From the NCBI GenBank assembly GCA_028564705.1, contig JAPXFQ010000181.1:2360001-2424000 (forward strand): a stretch of 64,000 nt of DNA, written 5' to 3'. The stretch is from Apricaphanius iberus. Its lineage: Eukaryota > Chordata > Actinopteri > Cyprinodontiformes > Aphaniidae. The notes below the pieces were generated by a model. That model was not told where the DNA came from. It saw nothing but the letters and a program-made list of their open reading frames with translations, and searched no databases. A program made the position numbers and the translations under genes. Of this stretch, positions 1 through 12,110 are shown one piece after another (the first letter of the stretch is position 1; each line of letters begins with the position of its first letter).

Positions 1-1074
1 CTGATACAGCTAAAGCAAATACTAATGGTGACACACAACAATAACTATAATAATAATAATAAAAAAAACTTGAATATACATAAAAGTAAAAGTAACCTTT
101 GATGTGCATAGCAATATTTATGAGATTATTTATATGAATTTCCTTGGATTAACCTCTAGCATTCTAACTGTATAGCGCTGATTATTGAAAATAGGTTATC
201 TGAAAATATTATAAGCAACTGTTTCTATCCCAGGACTAAACAGTAGTCTTATCATTGGTACTTTGTACAAAAGTCTTCAGTGGAACAGAGGAAGTTATAT
301 ATTTAGCCACCAGAGGTCTAGAGAGAATTCAGAAGCAAAGAACGACCCTTTGAATAGTTTTATCTTAGCTTGTGCCACACAACATTTACTACACTTCTTC
401 TTTTAAACGATGATTGTTGCTACGGATCAAATCTGCCAGTATTCAACAGTTGTGAACAGAGTAAACCTAATACACTTTCATGTTGTTATATTTCAGCTTC
501 ACTTGTTAAAGGTCTATGCAACTTGTTTTAATCATTATTACCTCTTTGTTGATATTCAACCACCCTTCTAAAAACAAGCATACTTTTAGACTATGCCCTG
601 CAACTCTTCCAGTTTAGCGATTATGTCAGGATTTCAGGACATGCTTTTTCACCTTATCAGGATTCTCCCGATATTTCTCCCCCAAGAAACTTTGACACCT
701 TGAAACAGACATTTTATTTGCACTAATGTTGCAAGATTTAAGGGTTTTATCCCAGTCTGTGCAGACATGATCAGGCAGACTTATACAGCCAGTGATACTG
801 ACCATGGTACTCATCAGCTGAAGCATGAAAGTCACAATCAAGTTCTTGACAAGGGGATATTAAATAATCCTGACTATACAGTCTCAGCACTCATTCCTGA
901 CACACTTGTGCTCTCTCAAAGCCCAGGAACAGAATCATCTGTGATTTCCTGACTTCAGCGCTCCTATGGACACAAGCACAAATCCCATCCCCCCAGTTCC
1001 TGAACACTAGACGCATTTCAGTTACATTTGCCTATTCAGACACAAGCGGCCACCTGTATGAACACGCAGACGTT
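1..1074. other. AT-rich sequence with no recognised feature
   Basis: No open frame with a recognisable protein, no terminal repeats and no microsatellite beyond short A and TAA runs near position 50. Short open frames on both strands around 626-952 have no family resemblance and overlap each other, as expected by chance. I see nothing more here. Confidence 0.6.
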
Positions 1075-2010
1075 ATGACTCTGCAAAAGTCAGAGCGCTC
1101 TGCTAAAAGAACATAGGGACGCTCAGCCTCCCACCACATGAAACCAAGGCCCCTTTGACAGCTCACATCAATTAGATGCCATTAAAGGCTGGTCCCAGAA
1201 CAGCCTCGGAGGCTACCTAATGTCCTATCTTCCCTCTGCGTGGCGCTAACAAAATCCATCTTCTCCCTCACACACCAAACCTAATTACAGGTAGAGATGC
1301 TCTGTGCGAGATGAAAAGCAGGGTGACGCTTTGATGGATGGCGAGCTCCAGCAAAACAGAGCAAACAGGTAATTAACATGACAATGGGGATGAGGCTGGG
1401 GTCTCGCACAAAGACACTAGTGTGGCGGAGCGGCGCTGCGGCTCTGGGAGCAGAGGTGTGCCCATGTGCATTGCATGTGTTGCGTTTCGACAATAAGGGC
1501 CGAAAGAAAGGGCGCTGCAAAACTTTGATGTGCTGTGAAATGCTCCTGCGACGTGTGCCGCAGGGAAGTGGAATTGATAACAGTCTTCCACAGCGCTCCA
1601 GGGAGTGACCAGACGCTTAATGGAGGTGTTGAAACCCTGTGCATCGTTAAATAATTTATTCCCTGACAAAGTATACCTCATTAATTTTTCATCAAGGGAT
1701 ATTTGCGAGTGAATCACGAAGATATGAAGGCCGGATCCGCTGAAATTGTCAGGCGTGATGTGAAAGGAGCTTCCCCTACGTGTCCAAACAGCGTACAGCT
1801 CAAACGCCATATTTGTGCCAGTTTTCATGGTACTCTCGCTGACTTTATCACACATTGCAAACGCAAAAACCATTGATATCCTGTGTACAAATGTAGAACG
1901 AAGGCTGAGATAACACCGAAAAGGTGATGTGAAAGCAACTTCACACTCCAGTGGCCCATGAGAATAAGGTGCACACCTCATGAGCAATAGACGTGATGGG
2001 GGGAGTTTCT
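1075..2010. promoter_or_regulatory. Candidate conserved non-coding block (possible enhancer)
   Basis: This stretch is more complex than its flanks: mixed GC with scattered CpGs, no microsatellite and no transposon ends. It holds AT-rich homeodomain-like cores such as taattaac (near 1372) and cattaatttttcatc (near 1680). That texture is typical of vertebrate developmental enhancers, but this is inference from composition only. A 204-codon antisense open frame (1373-1987) covers most of it. That frame shows no known domain, signal peptide or splice context, and other frames over the same DNA are also open, so I do not call it a gene. Confidence 0.35.
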
Positions 2011-2584
2011 ATCAGTGGCACTACAGCGTGATTCCTCTGTGGAGAGGTTGTTAAACTTTTTTATATTGAGCTGGCGACAATTGCTTAGCAGCACATTTGT
2101 TAAGTAAGACATGCCTCTTGCTATTTCTGAGTTTGCTTGAGATCCGCTTGAAAGTGCCAGTATACACATGGTCATTTTAGTTTGACATACTTTATGTCAG
2201 TGAATTTTTAGGTCTCCAACAGGATTCGCCACAAGCCTGGATCCCAATAGCTGTCTGGTCGTTGGGCCAGCAGTCATGTATCCAAGAATGGTTGACAGCT
2301 GGTATTGTTCTCAAACCACATGGTAAGATATGTTCATATCATATGATGCAAACTGATTCAATTTCTTTAAGTCGCTGCCCTCCACTGCTGGCAAATAGAC
2401 AACCCCTTGTGTATGAAGTCTAAAAACACATGATAGAGACACATTTTTGCTTTGTATTAAGTCTAGTTTACACTTCTCCGTCTGCAGGGGTGTTGAGACA
2501 CGCAACCATGATGAAGCAATGGCTGTCTGTAAATCATGCAAGGATCTACGGAGTAGAACCTAATTGTTTAAATATCTGTTGAAC
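2011..2584. other. Unique sequence, nothing recognised
   Basis: Moderately AT-rich DNA. A short antisense open frame around 2311-2541 has no recognisable similarity. No terminal repeats or regulatory cluster stand out. Confidence 0.5.
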
Positions 2585-2730
2585 CCAGTGTCTGTGACTG
2601 GTCAGCCCGACATCAGTCCAAGATCATTTCACAAGAACGGCACTCTATAGTCAATGTCATTAGTCAATGCAGCTTTTGGGCACTATAAACTTTATGTTGC
2701 AAGGCCAGTTTATCTAATTGGGTCTTTAGT
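2585..2730 (+). repeat. Dispersed repeat A, copy 1
   Basis: This segment is homologous to 8341-8480 on the same strand. Shared blocks in the same order are: a ttggtcagc-like block (here ctggtcagc), tctatagtc, tagtcaatgcagc, gggcactataaactttat (with small differences) and ttatctaat. The spacing is nearly equal, so this is a common interspersed repeat and not chance. Its class is unknown to me. It has no visible coding sequence. Confidence 0.7.
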
Positions 2731-2915
2731 ATTTTTGAACACTAGTGCCCTATTTCCACTAGGGCCGGTACAGTACAGTCTGGAACGAGTAGGTTGTGTT
2801 ACCATTACCATCTCAAAAGAACTGTAGTGGGCGAGGACGTGGACGGGCTTAGCTTAACAAAAGCTCCAGCAAAATGCAGTCACAACAAAAGCTCCAGCAC
2901 AAAGCATCTCTCTTA
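2731..2915. repeat. Probable interspersed repeat segment with an internal sub-repeat
   Basis: The block begins with a short motif, ccactagggccggtacagta, that looks like the edge of a teleost transposon-derived repeat. It then holds a near-duplicate phrase, aaaagctccagca, at about 2859 and 2886. No matching inverted end was found, so the class is not resolved. It sits between repeat A and a hAT end, within a repeat mosaic. Confidence 0.35.
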
Positions 2916-2919
2916 TGTT

Positions 2920-3231
2920 GTTGAAGATTTAATTTTTGGAAAACAAAGATTTTTTTTAAACTGATCTACTACTTTCATAGCTCAGTGATGTCAAACTAGC
3001 CATCGTGTTTTACAAGGATACAATTGGAGCTTGTTTTAAGTTGGACATTAAATTCAAGTCAGCTCCAAGACAAGATGATTGAAATAAAAGCAGTTTTAAA
3101 AAAAATATTTTTTATAACTTGAAATTTCTTCTTACAAAACAAAATCAGGTAGGAAAAATTTCATTAAAATATAAAATCAGATTTGGTATTAAAAAAATCT
3201 GAGATTTAATTTTTAAGCCATATCGCCCAGC
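2920..3231. mobile_element. hAT-like element, one terminal end only
   Basis: The right edge is ccatatcgcccagcccta, the inverted form of tagggctgggcgatatgg. It is the same terminus as that of the complete element at 57434-58580. The body is AT-rich non-coding DNA. No left terminus and no 8-bp target duplication were found, so this is a truncated non-autonomous copy and the left boundary is approximate. Confidence 0.6.
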
Positions 3232-3609
3232 CCTACCTCCTAGTGTTTCTGTAAATATTCATCCTCTATTCTGAACCTTTAATCCTGTAAAATAAGAAGG
3301 GTTTGGCCATTGTTTAGTTAGTCTGGAATAATATTTTGACACAAAAATAAATAGAAGAAATAGTGCATTGAAAAATAACTGTACTGTTCTGCCTTTAGAA
3401 TTGTGTTTTTGGTTTAATTTATTGAAATACAAAAACCTAAAACAAACCTAAAACAATTTAAAAATAAAATATAAACAATATTTTTCTTTTAATCTGTAAA
3501 AAGTCTTTTTTCTGAAACCAGGAAGAACTTCTGTGAACCTGAACCTACTGAGAAAAAGACTTTAAACCCCATTGTAGTGGGATGTGAACCTGGACCTACC
3601 ATACAGGAG
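3232..3609. other. AT-rich spacer between repeat fragments
   Basis: AT-rich sequence with no coding potential. Near 3525 and 3585 two related phrases occur (gtgaacctgaacctac and gtgaacctggacctacc), a short imperfect direct duplication about 60 bp apart. Confidence 0.4.
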
Positions 3610-4290
3610 TAGGGCTGAACGATTTTGGAAAATAATCTAATTGCGATTTTTTTTTTCTTCAATATTGCGATTTAATGTGCAATTATTTTTGTGGGGCTTT
3701 TGTCATGCATTTTTTAATTAATGCAATCAAAAATATTCTGTATTATAAACAGATTTTTATATATAATTTCTTCTATTCCATAAGATTATTTACTTATTTT
3801 AAGACAAAGGCAAATATTAACAACTTTATCTACTTTTAATCATCACACTCGATGGTCATCGGCGTCGTTCTGCAATCAAGGTTTTCCTCCTTTTGATCCC
3901 AGCTAATAATTCCCTCCGGCTGCAATGTTTTCCTCTGTGTGGTTATCCAGGAAGTAGGATGCTTGAAGGAACAAGCTCTGATTTTTAATTCTCCATCGAT
4001 CAAATGCACTTTCAGACTCTGGTATGGCTCCGTGGAGCGGTTTGATCTCAGGTCAGTTGTTGCAAAATACTCCGCTGTTTTCGATGCGGCATTTTTTATA
4101 CAGCGCAGGTAAAATGTGGCTAAAATGTGTCTGTGAGATTGAATCCTAGCTTATTCATCATGGTTAACAAAGCGTACTTTTGGCTATAAAACCCGTTATA
4201 GCACGAATTATTTCAATGTGATTTTAAATAGCACTCCGTGATCTGTAGTACTTTGAGCTTCAGTTGACCGCTTTTTGTCATCACTTTTTT
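3610..4290. mobile_element. hAT-like non-autonomous fragment (left end)
   Basis: The block starts with tagggctgaacgattttgg followed by an AT-rich stretch rich in aattgcgattt. This terminus is common in non-autonomous hAT-type elements of teleost genomes. The body has no transposase frame. I could not find the matching inverted right end, so the right boundary is only a limit set by where the sequence changes character before the Tc1 fragment. Confidence 0.45.
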
Positions 4291-4387
4291 GTTTCCACCA
4301 GACTATGTCTGTTGGTTTCCTGGGTTAGTTTACTATTTGGTGACTTGTGAACTACATTTTATTTGTTGTATGCAAGTAAAGCCTCTC

Positions 4388-4552
4388 AAATGCAAATCTA
4401 CGCCCCACTTCATAAATTTTCTTTTAAAGGCTTTGAAACCCTGTATCCTTTTCCTTCAACTTTATTCCAGTTATGCACTAGTTTGTGTTTGTCCATTAAA
4501 TAAAATCCCACTAAAACACGTTGAGGATTCTGGTTGAAAACTGACAAAGTGG
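4388..4552 (+). mobile_element. Tc1/mariner-like 3' end fragment
   Basis: This piece has the order of motifs seen in the 3' untranslated part and terminal repeat of a teleost Tc1-like element: a tgtatccttttccttc block, a ttatgcactagtttgtg block, a taaaatcccactaaaa block and an end near ctgacaaagtgg. It appears to be the same lineage as the fragments at 15300 and 20522, because its inverted form matches the terminal repeat seen at 20522. No transposase coding sequence remains. Confidence 0.65.
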
Positions 4553-5129
4553 AGTTGGCTGCAGAGCCAGCAGTCAACATGTTGACACAGATTTGGAATA
4601 TTTATTCTGCAATGTTGTCTGGTGGGTTCCTGATTCCTGTACTTTAACTGATCTCTTATCATAGTGTGATTTAACATGTTTAGAAAAGCAGTGTGGTAAA
4701 ATTGGTCAACACTTACATATAAAATAATGATTTAATAATACTGAAAGAGAGTAAAAAAAACAAAACAAGGGATGCCCCTGCGGTTATGACTGGTTTTCAT
4801 ACTTTTATTAGCCCTGGGGTTTGGTGAGAAACTCTACTTAACACTGACTTTCCAGGAACATCAATACGTGGTTCAAGTGCGATTAATCATGTTCTAGTCA
4901 AAGGTGTTAAGGAACTAATAGGATCAGCTGTTTGTCTTCTGTGGCTGGGTTAGATATTAGCAATACACCCAAATCATCAACAACAGCAGCATTTTTACAA
5001 TTAATGCAGTTCTGTGTGCGACTTTGGTTTGAACAGATGCAAAAAGAAAAACCCTGTTAAAAAAAATTATTTTATAACTGCTTTCATAGGCGCACATTTT
5101 ACCATTGTGCAACTTTTTAAGAGCAAAAG
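4553..5129. other. AT-rich unique sequence, nothing recognised
   Basis: No recognisable coding, terminal repeat or regulatory cluster. Poly-A-rich runs near 4753 and 5060 are the only low-complexity tracts. Confidence 0.5.
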
Positions 5130-5840
5130 TGTCATGATGCTGTTATGTTTCCTGACCCACATGCAGAACACCACAAATGAGACCCGTAGTAAAAGTATAA
5201 AGTTTTATTGACCCAAAAGTAATCTTTATGTTGATGAAGGTCTTGGGAACTGAGAACACCACATAGGGAGATGGAGATGAGAGAAAAGAGCAGGAAATGA
5301 AGTCCAAAGGTGAGCTTGGAGCGGGTTTAACTTGTCACTTGGTAATGGGAGACGGAACGCCAGGGAGGGAAAGTTAGGAGTCCAGGATATCTGCTGTAGC
5401 TTTCTGCTGGGTTCCTGGAGATGGGGAGAGGGTGGAAGCGAGGACAGAGCACATTGGGTGGGCAGGCAGAGCACGGATATAGAGCAAGGATCAAGGAGGA
5501 ACTTGGAAGCAGTCAGATGTGAAAAATGAACCAAAGCGTATTGAGATGCTGGAGAACTGATCATGAGGACGTGGTGGAAACCTTGGAAGGAGCATGAGAA
5601 GATTTAACAGGTTGTCATAGGATAAATTAGTACATATGGAGCTGAGGAAATCACACAGAGGATTTTTGAGTTGCCAAGATTGTCCTTCACTCAGATACTG
5701 AAGATCTGACAGCCAGCTCCTTATATCCACAGTCTGTGATTAGACGCAATGAGCTACACATGGGCAGGTGCAGCAAGGTAGCTTCACTGCCAACTTGATT
5801 GACAGGTCCTCAGTTCAACCAGGCACTCCAGAAATATTGA
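5130..5840. repeat. Probable interspersed repeat of unresolved class
   Basis: The left part, from gtcatgatgctgttatg through gacccacatgcagaac, resembles the edge of a widespread teleost non-autonomous repeat. It is followed by a purine-rich body. Open frames on both strands (for example 5226-5564 antisense, proline/leucine/serine-rich) overlap and look like the product of the skewed composition. I found no paired terminal repeats, so this rests on resemblance only and the boundaries are approximate. Confidence 0.3.
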
Positions 5841-5947
5841 GGAAATGTGCGATAAAAAATGTGATAAAAAGACACAGAAACACCCCAGACTCCTAAGAAA
5901 AAGTCTAGTCTTAATATTTTACACATTAATAATATAATTATTATTGT

Positions 5948-5984
5948 TATATATATATATATATATATGTTTGTGTGTGTGTGT
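5948..5984. repeat. Compound (TA)n(TG)n microsatellite
   Basis: About ten TA units are followed directly by about eight TG units. It is a simple-sequence repeat with no coding role. Confidence 0.95.
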
Positions 5985-8157
5985 TTAATTAGCTGTCAAA
6001 ATATAAAAACTGAACTAAGCTAATTAGTTCTCTGTGTTTTTCATGCTCTTTTAGATTTTTTTAACTAAATAAGGTCCAGTAATTCAACAGAACTTAAATC
6101 TAAATATTATCACATGTCAACCTATTCTAACCAAATATTTTCAAGTTTTAAAATATGCATTTTATATTGTATTTGTTTGCTTGCAGAACTAAAGCAAGTT
6201 TTTTCCATAACTGACCTCTCACTGACCTATTTCAAGTCCTCCACCAGTGTAGTTTGATCTAGGGTATTTTGCCAATTTGTCACAACTTGTATAAAAGAGC
6301 TGATCTGTTATCCTGCTGTATATGCGTTACAATTTAGTCAGAGTTTAAGTTGTTTTAAAACATGACCATTGTAACAATCAGAATTACTAGCGTCACATCA
6401 GCATGGATCGCATTCAGGCACAGTAAAAAGCTGTAAACCCCGGGCTTGATGGCCCATCACATGATTGAAATACACAGTAATTCTCAGTCTATGCTTAAAA
6501 TGTTCCTGTGGGATTAGCGTGGGACAAGACTCCTTTGTTTTGAATCCCAGCATTACATTCTCTCTGCACACCAATCACTGCAACTACAAAAACTGCTTTC
6601 TGTTTAGGACCTAGCTCCAGCAAATGCAATCAGGCAAATGGTACTGACCTGTCTCCACTATTTTCTACATATCTCATTACTCTCCACAGACAAAGATACA
6701 TAGATACAAACATACACTGCAAATTGCTTTTTTACTACAGTAAAATATTCGGCTGCATTTCCAAGCTTCTAACAGTTTTAGATCACAATGGCCGTGCGTG
6801 TAGCACCGGGCTATATGTCTGGACAGCACAATGCTGTTGTGTGTCAGAGATGTGGGTGTGAAAGAGACCCGCGAATGCTTTCGGCAGGGACGCTCCGAAA
6901 CTTCCAAGGCACATTTGTCATGCTTTTAAATGATTTACAAATGAGAGGCATGAGGGCTTTGTGAGGGAGAGGTTTTCAGAGAGGAGCTTTGTGTGTCCCC
7001 TGCCTACTCACGGCATATAGATGGAGTTGGAAATTGTGTTTGCGTGTCATCAGCAGTCATTAAACCGAGACACACAGCAGAGCCGGAACGGTGATGAAGT
7101 AGGAGAGGAAAAAGGAGATGATGAGGAAGATGACAAATGTTTTCTCGAGAGTTTTTGTCAATATTTGACAAAAGAGCTTTTATACAAAACAGACAAGCAG
7201 CAATTCTTTCCTCTGCAGGTAAACTTACAGCAATAATAATTAAAATTATGATAATATTACCTACATTCTATTTAAATAGTGTTATGCTGATTTTTGATAG
7301 CTGTAAGCAGGGCTGGGTTGGTGAGACATCAGCCAGTTTTGGTGCAACAGATTCCTTTTTACCAAAGTAAAAGGAAGTCTGTTTTTTTTATATTTATTCT
7401 GAGTCAGAAAATGTTGGAGCCGGCCAAACAGCTAAGAGATATTCTGGCAAATCCTTTTAATTACAGAATTGGCACACATAGTGCAAAATAAAAAATACAT
7501 ATCTATGAATGTGACTATTTTGTATTTAAATGCGGGCTATACAATAGAGAAATTATGTATTATGTACGTAAAATGTCCTGCTAATTACAGTTAGCACCAA
7601 AATAAATAGCAAATCCAACTGTTTCAGGACTTGCTACTAGAACATAATCAACATGGGAGTAACTGTTATTCGATCACAGCAATTAGTATGCCTACACATT
7701 AACTTCAAGCTTGTTTGGCTTAATGTAGTTACCTTTAAAAACAAAATGTATGTTTTGTTTTAAGAAAGTTATTTTTTATAAATGTGGCCTATTTCTATAA
7801 TTGAACTAATCCCATAACAAAAAGAGAGGCAAAACTGTAATAACAGTGTGAAGCCCACATAGTGAGGTGTGACACAGTGAAACACATCAGAAACAGTAAC
7901 GCCTAGTTTATAAAAATTTGATAGCCTGCTAATTTTTTGTTTTGATCAGTAGTGTGTTAGTTACTAGCTTGAGTTATTCAATGTTTGTCTTTTTCTCCTT
8001 TTGTAAATAAACTTTTGTATTTGGAAAGTCACTGTTTCTCATTTTTATTCTGCACACATATGTGACAAGGTTCCATGTTTCAATACATGTTTAGAACTCA
8101 CTCCTAGCTGTTCACCTCAGCCCTATCTAGGCAGGTGCTACACTATCCGTGTTTTTG
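5985..8157. other. Unique sequence, no gene recognised
   Basis: Mostly AT-rich. The part from about 6590 to 7020 has more mixed composition and no repeats. Short open frames at 6677-6907 (antisense) and 7021-7370 (+) have no family resemblance, and the 7021 frame is an acidic low-complexity stretch. I can support no gene or element here. Confidence 0.5.
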
Positions 8158-8168
8158 TATATATATAT

Positions 8169-8223
<55 letters not shown>
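8158..8223. repeat. (TA)n microsatellite
   Basis: About 66 bp of nearly pure TA, with two interruptions at the left. Confidence 0.95.
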
Positions 8224-8225
<2 letters not shown>

Positions 8226-8340
8226 CCAGGTGGTGCCTGTTAATTAAAATGTTCCATAAATTATTAATCTTATTGATTGCCATAAGTGATCCTTTAACTA
8301 TTCAGAGCCAAATAGCTGCTTTTCCTCCAAATACCCAACA

Positions 8341-8480
8341 CCTGTGATTGGTCAGCTCAACAACAGCCACAGATAATTTCACCACAACAATGCTCTATAG
8401 TCGCTGTAATCGGTAGTCAATGCAGCATTCGGGCACTACATACTTTATACACTGAAACGACAATATATTATATATTTATC
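8341..8480 (+). repeat. Dispersed repeat A, copy 2
   Basis: Homologous, same strand, to 2585-2730. It keeps gattggtcagc, ctctatagtc, tagtcaatgcagc, gggcactacatactttat and, just beyond, ttatctaat, in the same order. The divergence between copies suggests an old repeat. No coding sequence is visible. Confidence 0.7.
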
Positions 8481-8487
8481 TAATCTG

Positions 8488-8516
8488 GTCCTTTGGCGTC
8501 CTTTGGCGTCCTTTGG
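8488..8516. repeat. Short tandem repeat, 10-bp unit
   Basis: The unit gtcctttggc is repeated about 2.6 times in perfect register at the right edge of repeat A copy 2. Confidence 0.85.
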
Positions 8517-10222
8517 AGATTTTACATACAAGGAGCTGTAGAGAAACAACAAAATAGAACTCTGTTTATTTACATTGTTTTTAAAGTATTCTATGAGATT
8601 TACAGATCAATCAAAACGCACTTTCTGTCGTCCATTGGTCCTTGAGGGGGAATGAATTCACAAGTTCAAGAAAATAAACTCTAGTTAACCAGAAATGGCA
8701 CTGAAATGGTAGCCAGACCTGCCACGAAAAGTTAGCACTCCCTGTTGTCTTGGTGGGCCACAGAAGCGGAGAACTATAAACCAAAAACGTCTCTGTCAAT
8801 ACGTCTGCGTCTGAGTGAAAACTTTCTGACAGAGAAGTATAAACTAGTCTTAAAGATGGTGTTGCTGTTCAGAGCTCAGGGAGGGATGGGATGTCATATT
8901 TTTTTTAATTGTTGCGCATTGGTTAGTTGCACAGAAATTTAGAAGCAAATTAAAATAGCTTACAGTGATAAACCTCATGTGTAGAAGTGGTTGGAGACCC
9001 ATTACGGGCAGGAGTTAGATAGAATTCAGCCACAAAAAAGGATGATTAACAAATTCACTGGAAAACAGAGGAAGATGGCAGAGGAGAGATCAGGACAGGG
9101 GAACAGGTAGAGTCATGACGGACTGAACTGGAGAGGATTAACACTGAGGATGATGATCAGTGGAATTAAAACAGGTTTATGATTAGGCTTTGAAGGGAGC
9201 AACGATTTGATCCCCAGACTCCCAGGTTATATCCTCGTAGCCAAGCAGTCAAGGCACATCATTAATCAGAGCCATAGTGAACGGTCCCCCACACGCAGAA
9301 TATTACTGAACAAGGAGAACACAAGGAAAAACAGGAAAGGTAAATCTACAATTAACAGAACATGTCTCAAAACTACAAAATCCACAAAATTTAAAGCAAC
9401 TTAAAAAGATGCAACACTCATAACAGTTTGACCTCTTAAACCCGTCAGCCCCTGTTTTTGGGGGAATGCCTCCTAGAGTAATATTCAACTTTCAACTTTC
9501 AATTACTTGTTATTACAGACACTAACAGTTGGTCCAAAGTCACTAAGAGTGAGTAGTTCCTATTTATGATGTTTATTTGCTTCTTTACAGTGAAAACAAT
9601 TTCTCAGGTATCTATAATGTGTATTTTTTTCAGGCGGAATTCATATTGTCTGTCTTTCAACCTCAATTACTCCAACCCATTATGATTTTCTTGAGAATTT
9701 CCACATTCACAGTATCCCCATAGACGTTCCTTTTATATGAGAGCAATTTGAACACTTTTACAAGCTGTAAAAAGACTTCCAAACTGTAGGTATGGCAAAT
9801 TCAGAAAAAAAACTGCCTCGGGCTGAAGGGGTTAAACTTATTCATTTTCTTTGGAAAGAGTGTTAGCTAAACATCTGAATGTTAAACAATTCTAAAAATA
9901 ATAAAACGGCTCTTATAGAGGCCCCAAAGCCTCAGAAACCAGGACTATTGCTGTGGTAAACATGTAAGTTAGTTCCAGGACTTACAGATTTATTCAAGTT
10001 CATGTTAGATTTTTGGTGTGTGCCGTGTAGATAATCAGACCTTTTTTAATTACTATTAAATTTTTCTGTTTTAATTTTCATAATTTGACATAAATGTTCT
10101 CTTATGCTCTAATCACTAAATGTTTTCTTTTGTTTTAATTACATAAATTGTCTTTTATAAATGTTCGTTTAAGATGTCTTTTAGTGATTCTATGTTTTAA
10201 TTTTTCACATTTTTCTAATCAT
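8517..10222. other. Unique and possibly repeat-derived sequence, no gene recognised
   Basis: Short open frames at 8611-8942 and 9207-9488 overlap on opposite strands and have no recognisable domain. The part from about 9050 to 9320 is purine-rich and could be derived from an old transposon, but I see no ends. The rest is AT-rich. Confidence 0.4.
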
Positions 10223-10279
10223 GTAAAGCACCTTGAATTGCCTTGTGTTGAAAGTGAGCTATACCAATAAAATTGCCTA
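10223..10279 (+). repeat. Retroelement-type 3' tail, copy 1
   Basis: The sequence from aaagcaccttgaattgcc to aataaaattgcct is the inverse of 12754-12817 and 48599-48667. The block is a short tail found at the end of teleost LINE/SINE-type repeats. Only the tail remains and no body was recognised upstream. Confidence 0.6.
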
Positions 10280-11078
10280 AAATTGCTTTTTCTATTCTTT
10301 TTACAGAGTATTCTGTACAAAGTATAATTATCAGTAAGATAATATAACTGTGTCAATCAATTAACCCTGGATAGCCAGCCTGCATTTAGGCCAGGCTAAC
10401 TAAGAAAAAATTTGTAAAAGCTTCCAACATGTTGTTTTGTAAAAGTTACCTTAAGTGAGGCCCTGTTGATGTTTTTCATGCATGGTAATATTTTCCACCA
10501 ACTTTTTTTTATTTATTTTTTTTTGTCTTAATAACAAGTGGTAGAAACGTGTACAGTAGTCCTCCATCTTAGTTAGCGGACAGAACCCCCCCCCCCAACC
10601 TCCAGCAGCAGGTGGGGAGGGGCAGCAACAAGAGAAGGCACTATTTTTCTCTCGCATCTCACTGATAGGATTTGAAACAACAGGGACAGGAGGACAATGT
10701 TTTGGTTTTGAAACCATGACTTTTAAAAACTGTGGTATAACTTGCTTTTTTTTTTAAATACTGGTTTAAGTATTCTAAGTATGGCTGTTACAGATCCGTT
10801 AAACTCATTCTATATATCTACGTTATCTTAATTCCCCTGAACCCACACCCACTCTTTCCCATGTGCACACACACATGCACACACATATGCACACACACTA
10901 ACAGTCATACCACAACCATACAATAACACTGTATCTTAGGTGCGCTGACTTTTGTGTTTTTCTCACCGCTCTGACTCATTTCTTACAGTTTAGCGTCTAG
11001 AGGCGGCTCTTTCGAGCCAGGCAGCCCTTGAACAAAGATGAGAGGGAAGAAAAGAAAGACAGAGGAAGAAGGGGGAGG

Positions 11079-11081
<3 letters not shown>

Positions 11082-11123
<42 letters not shown>
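11082..11123. repeat. (TA)n microsatellite
   Basis: About 21 uninterrupted TA units. Confidence 0.95.
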
Positions 11124-11127
<4 letters not shown>

Positions 11128-11492
11128 TTCCATCCCCCCTCGGGGTTCAAACAGAAAAGAAGAGTATGATTTCCCATTATTTACTTTCTCACTTTCCTGC
11201 ATGGTCCCATCTTATTTTCTTAACCTTTATTCTCGTCATGTAAATCTCGGAGGTTATGCAAAAAACTGGAATGTGCATTAGTTTTGATGAAGTTTCCCCA
11301 CCACCGGCCACAGGTTTCTCAGCAAAAAAACACGTTGTACAATGCTGAACACACCAAATGTTTTGGTGTCCAAAGCATTGTCTTCTTTTAATTCCCTCTT
11401 CCTTTGTAGATGCTAACCAGAATGAGCTTAAGAGCAGACCGACTTGGGGTAAGGTGGGGGTGAAGTGAAGTTGGATGCTGCCGATGCTTGTG

Positions 11493-11521
11493 TTTTATTT
11501 ATTTATTTATCTATTTATTTT
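11493..11521. repeat. (TTTA)n microsatellite
   Basis: About seven tetranucleotide units with one C substitution. Confidence 0.9.
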
Positions 11522-12040
11522 CTGTGTGTATGGGTGTCGAGCTCCTTCCCCTCTCATCACTACAGCAAAATAAAACTAGAAAGGACTAATTACATAGTCA
11601 GCTACAGCGCTTGAAGGCAGCACAAACAACAGCTGTCTGTGGCATACGTAGGAAAGACAAATAGACACACATCTAGACACACACAAAAACACACTCACAC
11701 ACACACAGATTGGATATAATTAGCAAGATCAAGATAAGTGTAGGGTGATGCAAAGAGTTCAAGACAAAATAAGCCTTTGTTAAGTTTTCACGATGTCGCA
11801 TACATGCACAGTTACTCTGTTTTGAATTGACATGAAACACAAAATATGCACACTGAGTACAAAGCAGGCAAACTGACTTTTACATCAACACAAAATCAGC
11901 AAATAATCTGACACCACCTTGATTTTGAATAGAATAGGAAAAAAAGAGTCAGTGACTCAATGCAATCTGCTGGGATCCCTTAAATAGAAAACTTTTTAAC
12001 TGATTTGAATGTATGATTGAATTGCAATGACTTTTCTTGT

Positions 12041-12110
12041 GAAGCGTTTTCAGATGACATCTCTTGTAAATAGGAGCCATATAAATAAACTGAATTGAGT
12101 TGAAATTGAT
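12041..12110 (+). repeat. Retroelement-type 3' tail, second family (sense)
   Basis: It runs gaagcgttttcagatgac, then gccatataaataaactgaa, then attgagttgaaattga. This pattern of a conserved core followed by short ttga repeats is the 3' tail of a teleost LINE/SINE family. The inverse copy is at 42930-42998. No upstream body was identified. Confidence 0.55.

Larger units (their letters stand above)
10280..12040. other. Unique sequence with simple repeats
   Basis: Contains an 11-C run (10586-10596), mixed CA tracts (10865-10901 and about 11683-11708) and the TA and TTTA microsatellites listed separately. Open frames across 10983-11243 are produced by the TA tract, which gives alternating Ile-Tyr in all frames. 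No gene is supported. Confidence 0.55.

Noticed and set aside
1373..1987. 204-codon antisense open frame
   Set aside because: No domain, signal or splice context; overlapping frames are open too; it lies over sequence that looks like non-coding regulatory DNA. Kept only as a finding to check.
7305..7320. cagggctgggttgg as a hAT end
   Set aside because: Differs from the tagggctgggcgata end in key positions and has no inverted partner.
11028..11243. Open frames with repeated Ile-Tyr
   Set aside because: Direct translation of the TA microsatellite.
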